Positions 44,631 to 54,560 of a DNA stretch of 64,000 nucleotides are shown here, piece by piece. The notes under the pieces were generated by a model. The model had not been told where the DNA came from. It ran no database searches and saw only the letters and a program-made list of their open reading frames with translations. The translations under genes and the position numbers were made by a program. Numbering within the stretch: the first letter of the stretch is position 1; every line of letters begins with the position of its first letter. Source of the DNA: Caulobacter sp. 602-1 (GTDB lineage: Bacteria > Pseudomonadota > Alphaproteobacteria > Caulobacterales > Caulobacteraceae); NCBI RefSeq assembly GCF_003931565.1, contig NZ_RRYI01000003.1:682001-746000 (forward strand), given 5' to 3'.

Positions 44631-46220
44631 GTGCCCGCAGCGCCCGATTATCCGTCCGCCCCCGATCTCGTCGCCCCCAAGCGCGCCCTGCTGTCGGTCT
44701 CCGACAAGACCGGCCTGGTCGAGGCCGCCCAGGTCCTGCACGCCGCCGGCGTCGAGCTGGTCTCGACCGGCGGCACCAAGGCCGCGATCGCCGCGGCCGG
44801 GATCCCCGTCAAGGACGTCTCGGACCTGACGGGCTTCCCCGAGATGATGGACGGTCGGGTCAAGACCCTGCACCCGGTGGTGCACGGCGGCCTGCTGGGC
44901 GTGCGCGACGCGGCCGAGCACGCCAAGGCGATGGCCGATCACGGCATCGGCGGCATCGATATCCTCTATGTGAACCTCTATCCGTTCGAGGCCACGGTCG
45001 CGAAGGGCGGCAGCTACGCCGAGTGCGTCGAGAACATCGACATCGGCGGCCCGGCCATGATCCGCTCGGCGGCCAAGAACCACGGCTATGTCGCCGTCTG
45101 CACCGACCCGGCGGATCTCTCCGAAGTGCTGGAGGCCCTGAAGGCCGGCGGGACGACGCTTGAGCTGCGCCAGCGGCTGGCGGCCCGCGCCTATGCCCGC
45201 ACGGCGGCCTATGACGCGGCGATCTCGGCCTGGTTCGCGGAAGCGCTGGGCCAGGACTTCCCGGCCCGCAAGGCCATCGCCGGCGAACTTCGCCAGACCA
45301 TGCGCTATGGCGAGAACCCGCACCAGAAGGCGGCCTTCTACACCTTCCCGAACCCGCGTCCGGGCGTGGCCACGGCCCGCCAGCTGCAGGGCAAGGAGCT
45401 CAGCTACAACAACATCAACGACACCGACGCGGCCTTCGAGCTGATCGCCGAGTTCGACCCGGCGGCCGGTCCGGCCGTGGCGATCATCAAGCACGCCAAT
45501 CCGTGCGGCGTGGCGGTCGGCGGCAGCCAGCGCGAGGCCTATGAGCGGGCCCTGGCCTGCGACCCGACCTCGGCCTTCGGCGGCATCGTGGCGGTGAACT
45601 CGCGCCTGACCCGCGAGGCGGCCGAGGCCATGGTCGAGATCTTCACCGAGGTGGTCATTGCTCCCGAGGCCGACGACGACGCCGTCGCCGTCTTCGCGGC
45701 CAAGAAGAACCTGCGCCTGCTGGTGACCGGCGGCCTGCCCGACCCGCTGTCGACCGGCGACACGTTCAAGAGCGTGGCCGGCGGCTTCCTGGTGCAGTCC
45801 CGCGACGACGCGCGCATCAAGGCCTCGGACCTGAAGATCGTGACCCAGCGCCAGCCGACCGAGGACGAGATCCGCGACATGCTGTTCGCCTTCACGGTGG
45901 GCAAGCACGTCAAGTCCAACGCCATCGTCTACGCCCGCGCCGGCCAGACCCTGGGCGTCGGGGCCGGCCAGATGAACCGCAAGGACTCGGCCCGGATCGC
46001 GGCGCTGCGAGCCGCCGATTTCGGCCTGGACCTCCGTGGGTGCGCCTGCGCCTCGGAGGCCTTCTTCCCGTTCGCCGACGGCCTGATCCAGGCGGCGGAA
46101 GCCGGGGCGACGGCGATCATCCAGCCGGGCGGCTCGATGCGCGATGGCGAAGTGATCGAGGCGGCCAACAAGCTTGGCCTCACTATGGCCTTCACCGGCG
46201 TGCGAGTGTTCCGGCACTAA
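44631..46220 (+). CDS. purH: Bifunctional AICAR formyltransferase / IMP cyclohydrolase
   Basis: 529 residues from GTG 44631, the same length as E. coli PurH, with GGAG 6 nt upstream. The N-terminal IMP cyclohydrolase (MGS-like) domain shows [25 protein letters not shown] and [14 protein letters not shown]. The C-terminal AICAR transformylase shows [49 protein letters not shown] and [28 protein letters not shown]. It converts ZMP to IMP using 10-formyl-THF, the last two steps of purine synthesis. It is preceded by a ZTP riboswitch, which links expression to substrate build-up. Confidence 0.97.
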   Translation: MPAAPDYPSAPDLVAPKRALLSVSDKTGLVEAAQVLHAAGVELVSTGGTKAAIAAAGIPVKDVSDLTGFPEMMDGRVKTLHPVVHGGLLGVRDAAEHAKAMADHGIGGIDILYVNLYPFEATVAKGGSYAECVENIDIGGPAMIRSAAKNHGYVAVCTDPADLSEVLEALKAGGTTLELRQRLAARAYARTAAYDAAISAWFAEALGQDFPARKAIAGELRQTMRYGENPHQKAAFYTFPNPRPGVATARQLQGKELSYNNINDTDAAFELIAEFDPAAGPAVAIIKHANPCGVAVGGSQREAYERALACDPTSAFGGIVAVNSRLTREAAEAMVEIFTEVVIAPEADDDAVAVFAAKKNLRLLVTGGLPDPLSTGDTFKSVAGGFLVQSRDDARIKASDLKIVTQRQPTEDEIRDMLFAFTVGKHVKSNAIVYARAGQTLGVGAGQMNRKDSARIAALRAADFGLDLRGCACASEAFFPFADGLIQAAEAGATAIIQPGGSMRDGEVIEAANKLGLTMAFTGVRVFRH

Positions 46221-46237
46221 CGACGGATGAGGCTTTG

Positions 46238-46990
46238 ATGGACAGCGCCGCCTGGGGCGAGAAGGTCGCCAAGCACTCGCGGGTGTTCAAGCCCGCCGGT
46301 CCGGGACCGTTTCCGGTGGCGCTGATCCTGCACGGCTGCGGCGGCAAGACGCCGTTCCTCGAGACCTACGCCCGGGCCGCCGTGGCGGCGGGCTGGGCGG
46401 CGGTCGTGGTCGACAGCCTGAAGCCGCGCGGCATGTCCTCGCTGGACGCCAAGCTGTTCGTCTGCACCGGCGTGGCGCTGCGCGGCATCACCCGCGCGGC
46501 CGACATCTTCGCCATGCTGGCCTGGCTGGAGACGCAGAGCTGGGCCGATCCGGCGCACGTCTTCCTGGCCGGCTGGAGCCATGGCGGCTGGACGATCATG
46601 GACAGCTACGCGATCGGCGACAATGCGGCGCGGGCGACGAAACTGGCGGACGCCGATCCGGCCCGGCTGCGCCAGCGGGTGCGCGGGGCGCTGCTGGTCT
46701 ATCCTTACGCCGGCTATCCCTCCCTGACCTCGCGGCACGGCTGGGGCGAGGGCGCGCCGCCGGTCTGGTCGGTGCTGGCCGGCAAGGACGCCGTGGTCGG
46801 CTGGAAGCTGCCGGCCCGGGCGCTGGACCGCCTGGCCCAGGACGGTCTCAGCGTGGATCGCGTGATGTTCGACGACGCCACCCACGCCTTCGACGACGAC
46901 AAGGCCAACGATCCCCGGGCCCGCTACCGGCCCGACCTCTTTCAGGAGATGCAGACCTATTTCGCCAGAGCGCTGACGGCCTGCGGCTGA
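46238..46990 (+). CDS. Dienelactone hydrolase-like alpha/beta hydrolase
   Basis: 250 residues, alpha/beta-hydrolase fold: oxyanion-side LILHGCGGKTPFLETYARAA, nucleophile elbow AGWSHGGWTIMDSY (Ser), and C-terminal His in DDATHAFDDD. The family name fits, but the serine nucleophile replaces the cysteine of true dienelactone hydrolase. The substrate is unknown. The ATG at 46238 has GATGAGG upstream and follows purH by 17 nt, so it is probably on the same mRNA. Its end overlaps the opposing DUF418 gene by 34 nt. Confidence 0.85.
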   Translation: MDSAAWGEKVAKHSRVFKPAGPGPFPVALILHGCGGKTPFLETYARAAVAAGWAAVVVDSLKPRGMSSLDAKLFVCTGVALRGITRAADIFAMLAWLETQSWADPAHVFLAGWSHGGWTIMDSYAIGDNAARATKLADADPARLRQRVRGALLVYPYAGYPSLTSRHGWGEGAPPVWSVLAGKDAVVGWKLPARALDRLAQDGLSVDRVMFDDATHAFDDDKANDPRARYRPDLFQEMQTYFARALTACG

Positions 46991-48171
46991 GCCCGACGCA
47001 GGCGGGTCGGACCGCGATAGAGGCGCCGCCAGACCCACTCCAGCGGCCCCATCTCGAACCGGTCCATCCACCAGCGCGACCACAGGATCTGGACGGTCCA
47101 GGTCGCCACGGTCAGGGCCGCCAACAGGGGCCGGTCGACCTTGCCGTGCAAAGCCAGGCCCCGGCCGCCGTAGAAGATGGAGGTCATGATCAGCGACTGG
47201 GCCAGATAGTTGGTGAACGCCATCTGCCCGACCGGCGCCAGCGCCTTGGGGATGGCGCTCCAGACGCCGTTGGACCGGGCGGCGAACACCATCAGGCCGA
47301 CATAGGCCAGGGTCGTCAGCGGCGCGGTCATCCACTGCACGGCCTGGAAGATCATCGACAGCGGCCTCGGCAGGCCGAGCGCGATCTGGGCGACCACCAT
47401 GCCGCCGACCGCCGCCGAGGCGGCCAGGCCGACGGCGACCAGGGTCGCATAGGTCCGCTTGCTCGCCTCCCCGGTCAGCACGCCCAGCTTGAAGCAGCCC
47501 AGGCCGATCATCATCAGGGCCGAGGTCATGACGAAGATGAACGGCTCGCCCGACAGGTAGCCCAGCCGGTCCTTGGCGTTCTGGATCAGCGACTGCAGGA
47601 AGGTCCCGCCGTACTGGACCTCGGCGGCCTTCGACTTGGCGACAGCCTTGGCGGTCTCCAGCGTGGCCTGGGCGGGATCGTGCTGCATGACGATGGCGGC
47701 GGTCATGCCGGCCACCATCAGCAGCGAGAAGACGACCCAGATGGTGACCCCGGTGCGGATCAGCTTCCGGGGCGCCCAGGACCGGGCCAGCATCACCGCG
47801 AAGCCGGCCAGGGCGTAGCTCAGCAGCACGTCGCCGAACCAGATCGCGAAGCCGTGCAGAAGGCCGAAGACGACCATCCAGGCCAGGCGCTTCCTCAGGA
47901 TCGCGCCGCGCTCGAGGTCCGACCGCTCGCCGCCGACGAGGAAGATCGACACGCCGAACAGCATGGCGAACAAGGTGACGAACTTGCGCTGGAACAGCCA
48001 CTGGGTCACGGCCCAGACGCCCAGCGTGGCCGGCCCCGTCCCGTGCGGCCAGTTGACCACCGACTCCGACAGCGGCGGAGCCACGGCGAAGTCCGGCATG
48101 TTGCACAGCAGGATGCCCAGAACGCCGAGGCCTCTCAGCGAGTCGAGCAGAACGATGCGATCCTTGGTCAT
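46957..48171 (-). CDS. DUF418 (YeiB-type) membrane protein
   Basis: 404 residues with about ten membrane helices. The N-terminal RIVLLDSLRGLGVLGILLCNM is the DUF418/YeiB signature, and the C-terminal PVGQMAFTNYLAQSLIMTSIFYGGRGLALHG is the conserved tail. It resembles acyltransferase-3-like membrane proteins, but no substrate is known. The start is ATG 48171, with GGGGGAG just upstream. An open frame extends further 5', but that part is Ser/Pro-rich and antisense-like. Convergent overlap with the hydrolase gene is 34 nt. Confidence 0.87.
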   Translation of the reverse strand: MTKDRIVLLDSLRGLGVLGILLCNMPDFAVAPPLSESVVNWPHGTGPATLGVWAVTQWLFQRKFVTLFAMLFGVSIFLVGGERSDLERGAILRKRLAWMVVFGLLHGFAIWFGDVLLSYALAGFAVMLARSWAPRKLIRTGVTIWVVFSLLMVAGMTAAIVMQHDPAQATLETAKAVAKSKAAEVQYGGTFLQSLIQNAKDRLGYLSGEPFIFVMTSALMMIGLGCFKLGVLTGEASKRTYATLVAVGLAASAAVGGMVVAQIALGLPRPLSMIFQAVQWMTAPLTTLAYVGLMVFAARSNGVWSAIPKALAPVGQMAFTNYLAQSLIMTSIFYGGRGLALHGKVDRPLLAALTVATWTVQILWSRWWMDRFEMGPLEWVWRRLYRGPTRLRRAQPQAVSALAK

Positions 48172-48208
48172 GAGCTCCCCCTCGGGCAGGAGCGTGCCGT
48201 GTTCCGCG

Positions 48209-49528
48209 TCAGCCGACAACCGGGGCGCGTCTGGGGGCGCTGGCGAGAACGACGGCGCCCAGCGCCATGAACCCCGCCGAGACCACGACGGCGATCCGCT
48301 GGTCGCCGGCCAAGCGGGTGCCGACGGCGATGACCAGCGGGGCCAGGAACGCCGTGGCCTTGCCCGAAAGCGCATAGAGCCCGAACCACCGCCCGGTCTC
48401 GCCGGACGGAGCCAGCTCGGCCATCCAGGCGCGGAGGCTGGACTGCGCGGGGCCGAAGGTGAGGCCGACGAACAGGCTGAAGAACAGGAACATCCGCTCT
48501 GGCGCGCTGGAGAACAGAGCCTCATCGGCCTGGGCCGGCGTGACCGGAAAGAGGAAGAAGATCGTCTCCCGGCCGACCATCCCCACGCCCGTGGCGCCGA
48601 ACAGGATCACGCCAGTGGCGATCAGCACGGTGGCCTTGGACCCGATCTTCTGGTCGACCCGCCCGCCGATGAAGGTGCCGACGCCGGCCGCGACCGACAG
48701 CATGATCGCGTAGAGCCCCAGCTGCGTCGTCGTCCACCCGAACAGGCCCGCCGCCAGCACTCCGCCGAAGGCGATGAAGCTGGAGATGCCGTCGCCCAGC
48801 AGCATGCGGCCGATCAGGAACTTCAGCATGTGCGGCCGGCGGGGCAGGCCGCGGATCGTCGCCCACAGCTCGGCCAGAGGCTTCTCGCCAGCGCCTTCCG
48901 ACGGCTTGGGCGCGGTCAGCATCAGGGGCCAGGCGAAGGCCAGGAACCATACGGCCACCAGCGGTCCGACGATGCGATCCGGCTCATGCAGGGCCTTCGA
49001 CAAGCCCAGCATCGGGACCTTGGGCAGGGAGAAGCAGAGGAGCACGATGAACAGCGTGATCAGCGCCCCGACATAGGCCATGGCCCAGGCGGTGCCGGAC
49101 AGCCGTCCGATCTGGCCTGGCTTGGCCACCACCGGCAGCAGGGCGTTCATCACCGTCACGCCCAGTTCGGCCGCGACGCCGGCGATGACCAGGCAGGCCA
49201 GGATCAGCGGGACGCGGGCCGTCTCGCCGGGCGCGGCCCACCACAGGGCGGCGCTGGCGATCACGAACGGAAAGGCCAGCCCCACCAGCCAGGCGCGCGG
49301 ATTGCGGCGGGCGTCCAGCGTCGCCCCGAGCAGAGGGCTCAGGATGGCGATGGCCAGGCCCGACACCACCCCGGCATAGCCCAGCAGGCTCTGCCCCCGG
49401 ACGGCGTCGCCGACGAAGCCGGACGCGAAATAGGGCGTGAAGATGAAGGTCGCGATCAGCGCCCAATAGGGTTGCTGCGCCCACTCATAGAGGGTCCAGG
49501 CCAAACGCCGACGATCGCCCTGATCCAT
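48209..49528 (-). CDS. MFS transporter, UMF1 (Atg22-like) family
   Basis: 439 residues with about 12 membrane helices. The diagnostic N-terminus is LAWTLYEWAQQPYWALIATFIFTPYFASGF, followed by SGLAIAILSPLLGATLDARRNPR. C-terminal motifs GPAQSSLRAWMAELAPSGETGRWFGLYALSGKATAFLAPL are typical. Substrates of this family are unknown in bacteria; the yeast relative exports amino acids from the vacuole. ATG 49528 is preferred over a GTG at 49546. It lies 57 nt downstream of gdhZ on the same strand and 37 nt upstream of the DUF418 gene. Confidence 0.87.
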   Translation of the reverse strand: MDQGDRRRLAWTLYEWAQQPYWALIATFIFTPYFASGFVGDAVRGQSLLGYAGVVSGLAIAILSPLLGATLDARRNPRAWLVGLAFPFVIASAALWWAAPGETARVPLILACLVIAGVAAELGVTVMNALLPVVAKPGQIGRLSGTAWAMAYVGALITLFIVLLCFSLPKVPMLGLSKALHEPDRIVGPLVAVWFLAFAWPLMLTAPKPSEGAGEKPLAELWATIRGLPRRPHMLKFLIGRMLLGDGISSFIAFGGVLAAGLFGWTTTQLGLYAIMLSVAAGVGTFIGGRVDQKIGSKATVLIATGVILFGATGVGMVGRETIFFLFPVTPAQADEALFSSAPERMFLFFSLFVGLTFGPAQSSLRAWMAELAPSGETGRWFGLYALSGKATAFLAPLVIAVGTRLAGDQRIAVVVSAGFMALGAVVLASAPRRAPVVG

Positions 49529-49548
49529 TCGGAGTCCCTTCTCCACCC

Positions 49549-49564
49549 CTCCCTCGTAAGGGAG
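49549..49564. repeat. Small hairpin / repeat remnant between gdhZ and the UMF1 gene
   Basis: CTCCCT-CGTA-AGGGAG (6-bp stem) lies in the 57-bp gap, flanked by GAGGCGGAGG. It looks like a fragment of another intergenic repeat type rather than a full terminator. A processing or partial-termination role between the two co-oriented genes is possible. Confidence 0.4.
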
Positions 49565-49585
49565 AGGCGGAGGATGAGCCAGCGC

Positions 49586-52500
49586 TTAAGCGGCGGTCGA
49601 GAGTTCGCGCAGGGCGGCGTTGGCGATGGTCAGCTTGGCGAAGGTCCAGCCGCCGCCGGCCTGCTCGATGTCCTCGATCGTACGCTTGACCGCGCGGGGA
49701 CGATCGCCGCGTAGGGCGGCCCAGGACGCGATGGCGGACTTGGCCGCGCTCTCGTCCTCGCCGGCCTGGGCGTTGGCGGCGAACTTCAGCACCGATTGAG
49801 TGATCGAGGTCTGCTCGGTCAGCATGTCCTCGATCAGGCGACGGACCGCCAGGCGCTCGAAGGCGTCCCCGCCCACGAAGGCGCCGGCCGCGCCGCGCAG
49901 GCGGTCGAAACCGAAGGCCGCGCCCACCTGATGGTACAGACGGGCGACATTCTCGACGCTCCAGCTGGAGGCGTTGGCCAGGTCGACGAGATCGGCGGCC
50001 GTGGTCAAGGGCTGCAGGGCCGCGACGGACTGGGCCAGGGCTTCGGGCGCGCCGTCGGCGATATAGGCCTTCACCCGCTTGGCGACGGTCTTCTGCTCGA
50101 ACGGCGACAGGATCGCCGGCGCCATGCCGGTCAGGGCCTTCACCGCTGGGCCGTAGGCCTCGACCAGTTGCTGCACGGTCGCCTTGTCGCGGACCGCGCG
50201 GCGAGCCAGCCAGAAGCTGAGGCTGCGCAGGGCGTAGGCCAGGGCCTTGTAGAGCGCCGTCTGGCCGTTGGCCGAGGCCTTGTTGTCCAGCGCGTTGACC
50301 TGGTCCCACAGGCCGTCGATCCCGAGGATCTCGCGCGCGGCCGTGAAGCCCACGACCACCGCGCCGACATCGGCGACGGCGGCGGCCTTCAGGCGGCTGG
50401 CGAAGGTCGGGCCGCACATGTTGACCATCTGGTTGCCGACCACCGTGGCGATGATCTCCCGCTTCAGGCGGTGCTTCTGCATGGCGTCGGCGTACCGATC
50501 GAGCGCCTTGGGGAAGTAGCTTCGCAGGGTGGCCTCGAACCACGGATCGTCCGGAGCCGGGCTGGCGACGATGTCGTCGAACAGGTCCAGCTTGCCATAA
50601 GCCAGCAGCACCGCCAGCTCCGGCCGGGTCAGGCCCTTGCCGGCGGCCTTGCGTTCCAGCAGCGCCGTATTGGTCGGCAGACCCTCGACCTTGCGATCCA
50701 GGCGTCCGCGCTGTTCGAGGTCGACCATGTAGCGGATCTGGGCGTCGACTTCGGAGACCGCGTCGCTTTCGAGCAGCGTCAGCGCCAGGGTCTGGTCGTA
50801 ATTGTGCTCCAGCACATGGTGGCCGACATCGTCGGTCATCGAGGCCAGCAGCGTGTTGCGGCTTTCGCGGGTCAGTTCGCCGCCGCGCTCCAGGATCCCG
50901 GTCAGGATCTTGATATTGACCTCGTGGTCGGAGCTGTCGACACCCGCCGAGTTGTCGATGGCGTCGGTGTTGATGTGGCCGCCGCTCTGCGCGAACTCGA
51001 TCCGACCGGCCTGGGTGAGGCCGAGGTTGGCGCCCTCGCCGACCACTTTCACGCGCAGATCCGAACCGTTGATGCGGATGGCGTCGTTGGCCTTGTCGCC
51101 GGCGTCGGCGTTGCTCTCGCCCTTGGCCTTCACATAGGTGCCGATGCCGCCGAGATAGAGCAGCTCGGCCTTCGACTTCAGGATCGCGGTCATCAGCTCG
51201 GCCGGCGAGACGGCCTCGGCCTTGATCTCGAACAGCTCGCGCACCTCCTTCGACAGCGGGATGCTCTTCAGGCCGCGGGCGAACACGCCGCCGCCGGCCG
51301 AGATCTTCGACTTGTCGTAGTCATCCCACGACGAGCGCGGCAGCTTGAACATCCGCTCGCGCTCGGCCCAGGAGACGGCGGGATCCGGGTTCGGGTCGAG
51401 GAAGATGTGGCGGTGGTCGAAGGCGGCCAGCAGCTTGGTCTGCTTGGACAGCAGCATGCCGTTGCCGAACACGTCGCCCGACATGTCGCCCACGCCGACC
51501 ACGGTGAAGGGCTCGGTCTGGATGTCCTTGCCCAGCTCGCGGAAGTGGCGCTTGACCGCTTCCCAGGCGCCGCGGGCGGTGATGCCCATGACCTTGTGGT
51601 CATAGCCGACCGAACCGCCGGACGCGAAGGCGTCGCCCAGCCAGAAGCCGTAGCTCTCGGCCACGCCGTTGGCGATGTCGGAGAAAGTGGCCGTGCCCTT
51701 GTCGGCGGCGACGACCAAGTAAGGGTCGTGGCCGTCATGCACGACCACCGAGGGCGGCGGCACGACCTGGTTGTCGGCGTCGATGTTGTCGGTCAGGTCC
51801 AGCAAGCCCGACAGGAAGGTCTTGTAGGCGCGGATCGCCTCGGCCTGGATCGCGTCGCGATCGCCGCCGCGCGGCAGGTGCTTCGGATAGAAGCCGCCCT
51901 TCGAACCGACCGGCACGATGACCGCGTTCTTGACCTGCTGAGCCTTCACCAAGCCGAGCACCTCGGTGCGGAAGTCGTCGCGGCGATCCGACCAGCGCAG
52001 ACCGCCGCGGGCGACGGGACCAAAGCGCAGGTGAACGCCCTCGACATGCGGGGCCGAAACGTAGATCTCGCGATAGGGCTTGGGGGCCGGCAGGTCTTCC
52101 AGCTCGCGCGAGGCGATCTTGAAGCTGATATAGGGCTTGGGGCTTCCGTCGGCGGCCGGCTGATAGAAGTTGGTGCGCTGGATGGCGCCGACCAGGGCGG
52201 CCAGACGGCGCAGCACACGGTCGGCGTCGAGGCTTTCGACGGCCTGCAGGGCCTCGGTGATCTTGCCCTCGACCGCCTTGGCCTGCTCTTCGCGGGTCTT
52301 GAGATCAGCGCGAACGGCCGGATCAAACTTGGTCTGGAAGAGATCCAGGATCAGGCGCGCGACGCCCGGATGATCCGCCAGGGCCCGCTCCTGCACGCCC
52401 TGGCTGGGATCCAGGCCCGACTGCTGGCGATAGCGGGCGAGCGCGCGGATCAGGGCCGCCTCGCGCCAGCCGATGCCGAGTTCCAGCACCAGACGGTTGA

Positions 52501-54412
52501 AGCCGTCGCTCTCGGCGCGACCCGTCCAGATGGCGACGAAGGCGGCCTCGAAGGCCTGCTTGATGTCGCCGAAGACCAGATGCTCGCCGGCCTCGTCTCG
52601 CAGGACAAATTCATGGACCCAGACCGGCTTGCCGTCCGGCGAGACCTTGAAGCCGTCCTCGATCAAGGCCTTGAGGCCCATGTGCTCCAGGATCGGCAGC
52701 ACGTCGGCCAGCGGGGCGGCGGCGCCCGGGCGATAGAGCTTGAAGCGGAACGTCACCGCGCTGTCGCCGTCGCGACGGAAGGCGCGGACCCGGACGGCCT
52801 CGTCCTCGGCCAGATCGTCGATCACCTGGATGTCCGCCAAGGCCTCGCCGGCGTCATACTGGTCGCGATAGCCGGGCGGGAAGGCGCCGGCATAGCGGGC
52901 CAGCAGGTGGGCGACGCGTCCCGTGGAGCCCTCGCGAACGGCGGCCTCGAAGCGGTCGTCCCAGGTGCGGGCGGTCTCGGCGATGGCGGCCTCCACGGCG
53001 GCCATGTCCGGCTCGGCGTGATCGCCTGGCGTCACGCCCAGAATGTAGTGAACGCGAGCCAGCGGAGCGTCGGAGAAGCTCGGATAATAGGCCGACACCC
53101 GGCCCCGGAACGCCTCGGCCAGGATTTGGCCGGCCCGGGCGCGGACGCCGGAGTCGTAACGATCGCGCGGCACGAACATCAGGACGGAGATGAAGCGGTC
53201 GAAGGGATCGCGGCGGGCGAACAGCTTGACGCGGGGACGGTCATAAAGGTGCAGCACGCCCATGGCCGTGGCCAGCAACTGGGCCTCGTCGGTCTGGAAC
53301 AGCTCATCGCGCGGCCAGGTCTCGAGGATGTTGCGCAGGCGCTTTCCGTTGTGGCTCTCGGGATCCTTTCCGGCGCGCTCCAGGATGTGGCCGACCTTGC
53401 GACGGATCAGCGGCACCTCGTGGGCGGGCGTCTCATAGGCCTCGGCGGTGAACAGGCCCACGAAGCGGACCTCGCCCGAGGCCTTGCCATCGGCGCCGTA
53501 GCGGCGGACGCCGACATAGTCGGTGTAGCCGCGGCGGTGGACGCGCGAGCGAAGGTTCGACTTGGCCACCACGATCGGGTCGCCGATGTCGATATGGCTG
53601 CGGATCTGGGCCGACAGAATGGCCGGCTCGCTGCTCCGGCGCAGGACCGTGCGAGCCTGATCGCGCAGGACGCCCAGGCTGCCTTCCGGCTGATAGAGGG
53701 GCTCCTCGGCCGCGTAACCGCCATCGGCGGTGCGGGGATATTCATAGAGACGGGCGCCGAGGAACACGAAGTGATCGCGCTCCAGCCAATCGAGGAAGGC
53801 CAGGTCCTCGGCCTTTTCGTCCGCAGAGACCGGCGCCTTGGCGGCCTTGAGCTCGTCGATCGTGCGGCGCATCAGCCCGCGCATGGCTTCGAAATCCTGC
53901 ACGGCCAGCTGGACGTCGGAGAGCGCTTCGCGAACGCTTTGCAGCAGGGCCGCTTCTCGGTCCTCGCCGACCGGGGCTAGCCAGATCTGAATCATCGAGC
54001 GGCGGACGCCGCCGCAGTCGGCGACGGGGTGGAACATGGCGCGGACCGAGAAGCCGGCCTCGGTCACCTCGCCCATGATGCTGTCGACCAGGAACGGTCG
54101 GTCGGCCTGCACGATCTCGAGCAGATCGGACGGGGGCTCTCCACCCTCGGTGCGGCGCAGGCGGATGACGGGTTCGGAGACGTCCTTGGCGCTTTCGCCG
54201 AAACGCCAGAAATCGGCAAGGGCGCGGGCCACATCGGCGACGTCCAGACCGGGCAGCTCCTCGGCCGACCAGTCATCCTGAGCCTGGGTGACGAAGCCGC
54301 GCGCGGCGGGTGACAAGGCCTGGGTCGACTGGCCCAGGGCCTGAGCGAAGGCGCTTACCAGCGGACCGATCGGAGCCTCAGCGGACATGAGGTCATTTCT
54401 TTCACCGATCAT
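49586..54412 (-). CDS. gdhZ: NAD-specific glutamate dehydrogenase, large (180-kDa) type
   Basis: 1608 residues, the size of the large NAD-GDH class. It deaminates glutamate to 2-oxoglutarate. The N-terminal half (about 1-700) holds ACT-like regulatory regions (LLEIVQADRPFLVDSIMGEVTEAGFSV). The catalytic part carries FGPVARGGLRWSDRRDDFRTEVLGLVKAQQVKNAVIVPVGSKGGF and the NAD region SGDVFGNGMLLSKQTKLLAAFDHRHIFLDP. In C. crescentus GdhZ also binds FtsZ and links metabolism to division. The start ATG 54412 has GAGGGA about 7 nt upstream; ATG 54388 is an alternative. A GANTC site (54415-54419) lies in the leader. Confidence 0.96.
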   Translation of the reverse strand: MIGERNDLMSAEAPIGPLVSAFAQALGQSTQALSPAARGFVTQAQDDWSAEELPGLDVADVARALADFWRFGESAKDVSEPVIRLRRTEGGEPPSDLLEIVQADRPFLVDSIMGEVTEAGFSVRAMFHPVADCGGVRRSMIQIWLAPVGEDREAALLQSVREALSDVQLAVQDFEAMRGLMRRTIDELKAAKAPVSADEKAEDLAFLDWLERDHFVFLGARLYEYPRTADGGYAAEEPLYQPEGSLGVLRDQARTVLRRSSEPAILSAQIRSHIDIGDPIVVAKSNLRSRVHRRGYTDYVGVRRYGADGKASGEVRFVGLFTAEAYETPAHEVPLIRRKVGHILERAGKDPESHNGKRLRNILETWPRDELFQTDEAQLLATAMGVLHLYDRPRVKLFARRDPFDRFISVLMFVPRDRYDSGVRARAGQILAEAFRGRVSAYYPSFSDAPLARVHYILGVTPGDHAEPDMAAVEAAIAETARTWDDRFEAAVREGSTGRVAHLLARYAGAFPPGYRDQYDAGEALADIQVIDDLAEDEAVRVRAFRRDGDSAVTFRFKLYRPGAAAPLADVLPILEHMGLKALIEDGFKVSPDGKPVWVHEFVLRDEAGEHLVFGDIKQAFEAAFVAIWTGRAESDGFNRLVLELGIGWREAALIRALARYRQQSGLDPSQGVQERALADHPGVARLILDLFQTKFDPAVRADLKTREEQAKAVEGKITEALQAVESLDADRVLRRLAALVGAIQRTNFYQPAADGSPKPYISFKIASRELEDLPAPKPYREIYVSAPHVEGVHLRFGPVARGGLRWSDRRDDFRTEVLGLVKAQQVKNAVIVPVGSKGGFYPKHLPRGGDRDAIQAEAIRAYKTFLSGLLDLTDNIDADNQVVPPPSVVVHDGHDPYLVVAADKGTATFSDIANGVAESYGFWLGDAFASGGSVGYDHKVMGITARGAWEAVKRHFRELGKDIQTEPFTVVGVGDMSGDVFGNGMLLSKQTKLLAAFDHRHIFLDPNPDPAVSWAERERMFKLPRSSWDDYDKSKISAGGGVFARGLKSIPLSKEVRELFEIKAEAVSPAELMTAILKSKAELLYLGGIGTYVKAKGESNADAGDKANDAIRINGSDLRVKVVGEGANLGLTQAGRIEFAQSGGHINTDAIDNSAGVDSSDHEVNIKILTGILERGGELTRESRNTLLASMTDDVGHHVLEHNYDQTLALTLLESDAVSEVDAQIRYMVDLEQRGRLDRKVEGLPTNTALLERKAAGKGLTRPELAVLLAYGKLDLFDDIVASPAPDDPWFEATLRSYFPKALDRYADAMQKHRLKREIIATVVGNQMVNMCGPTFASRLKAAAVADVGAVVVGFTAAREILGIDGLWDQVNALDNKASANGQTALYKALAYALRSLSFWLARRAVRDKATVQQLVEAYGPAVKALTGMAPAILSPFEQKTVAKRVKAYIADGAPEALAQSVAALQPLTTAADLVDLANASSWSVENVARLYHQVGAAFGFDRLRGAAGAFVGGDAFERLAVRRLIEDMLTEQTSITQSVLKFAANAQAGEDESAAKSAIASWAALRGDRPRAVKRTIEDIEQAGGGWTFAKLTIANAALRELSTAA

Positions 54413-54500
54413 AGGATTCCCTCGCGAATTTTTGGTCGGAACCTAGCCCTTCCGGGCGTTACTTCAACCGCTACGTCTGAAATTGAAAATAATTCCTGTG

Positions 54501-54560
54501 TTTTCAGCCGAGCGCGGCTGAAAACGGAAGCGCCGCCGGCTGGGGGGAAGCCGGCGGCGC
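54501..54560 (-). terminator. Tandem hairpins downstream of the AI-2E-family gene
   Basis: Two stems follow each other: 11-bp GCGCCGCCGGC/GCCGGCGGCGC (54530-54560) and 9-bp TTTTCAGCC/GGCTGAAAA (54501-54524). The second, read on the minus strand, is followed by a T-rich stretch. Together they look like a strong minus-strand terminator. They overlap the 3' half of the small frame at 54504-54704, which weakens the case that that frame is a protein gene, or else means it ends inside the terminator. Confidence 0.65.

Noticed and set aside
48172..48525. N-terminal extension of the DUF418 gene
   Set aside because: The extra 118 residues are Ser/Pro/Ala-rich, overlap the UMF1 gene out of frame, and the family start with a Shine-Dalgarno is at 48171.
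49796..53980. 1394-codon plus-strand frame opposite gdhZ
   Set aside because: Shadow of the conserved glutamate dehydrogenase; no recognisable domain.
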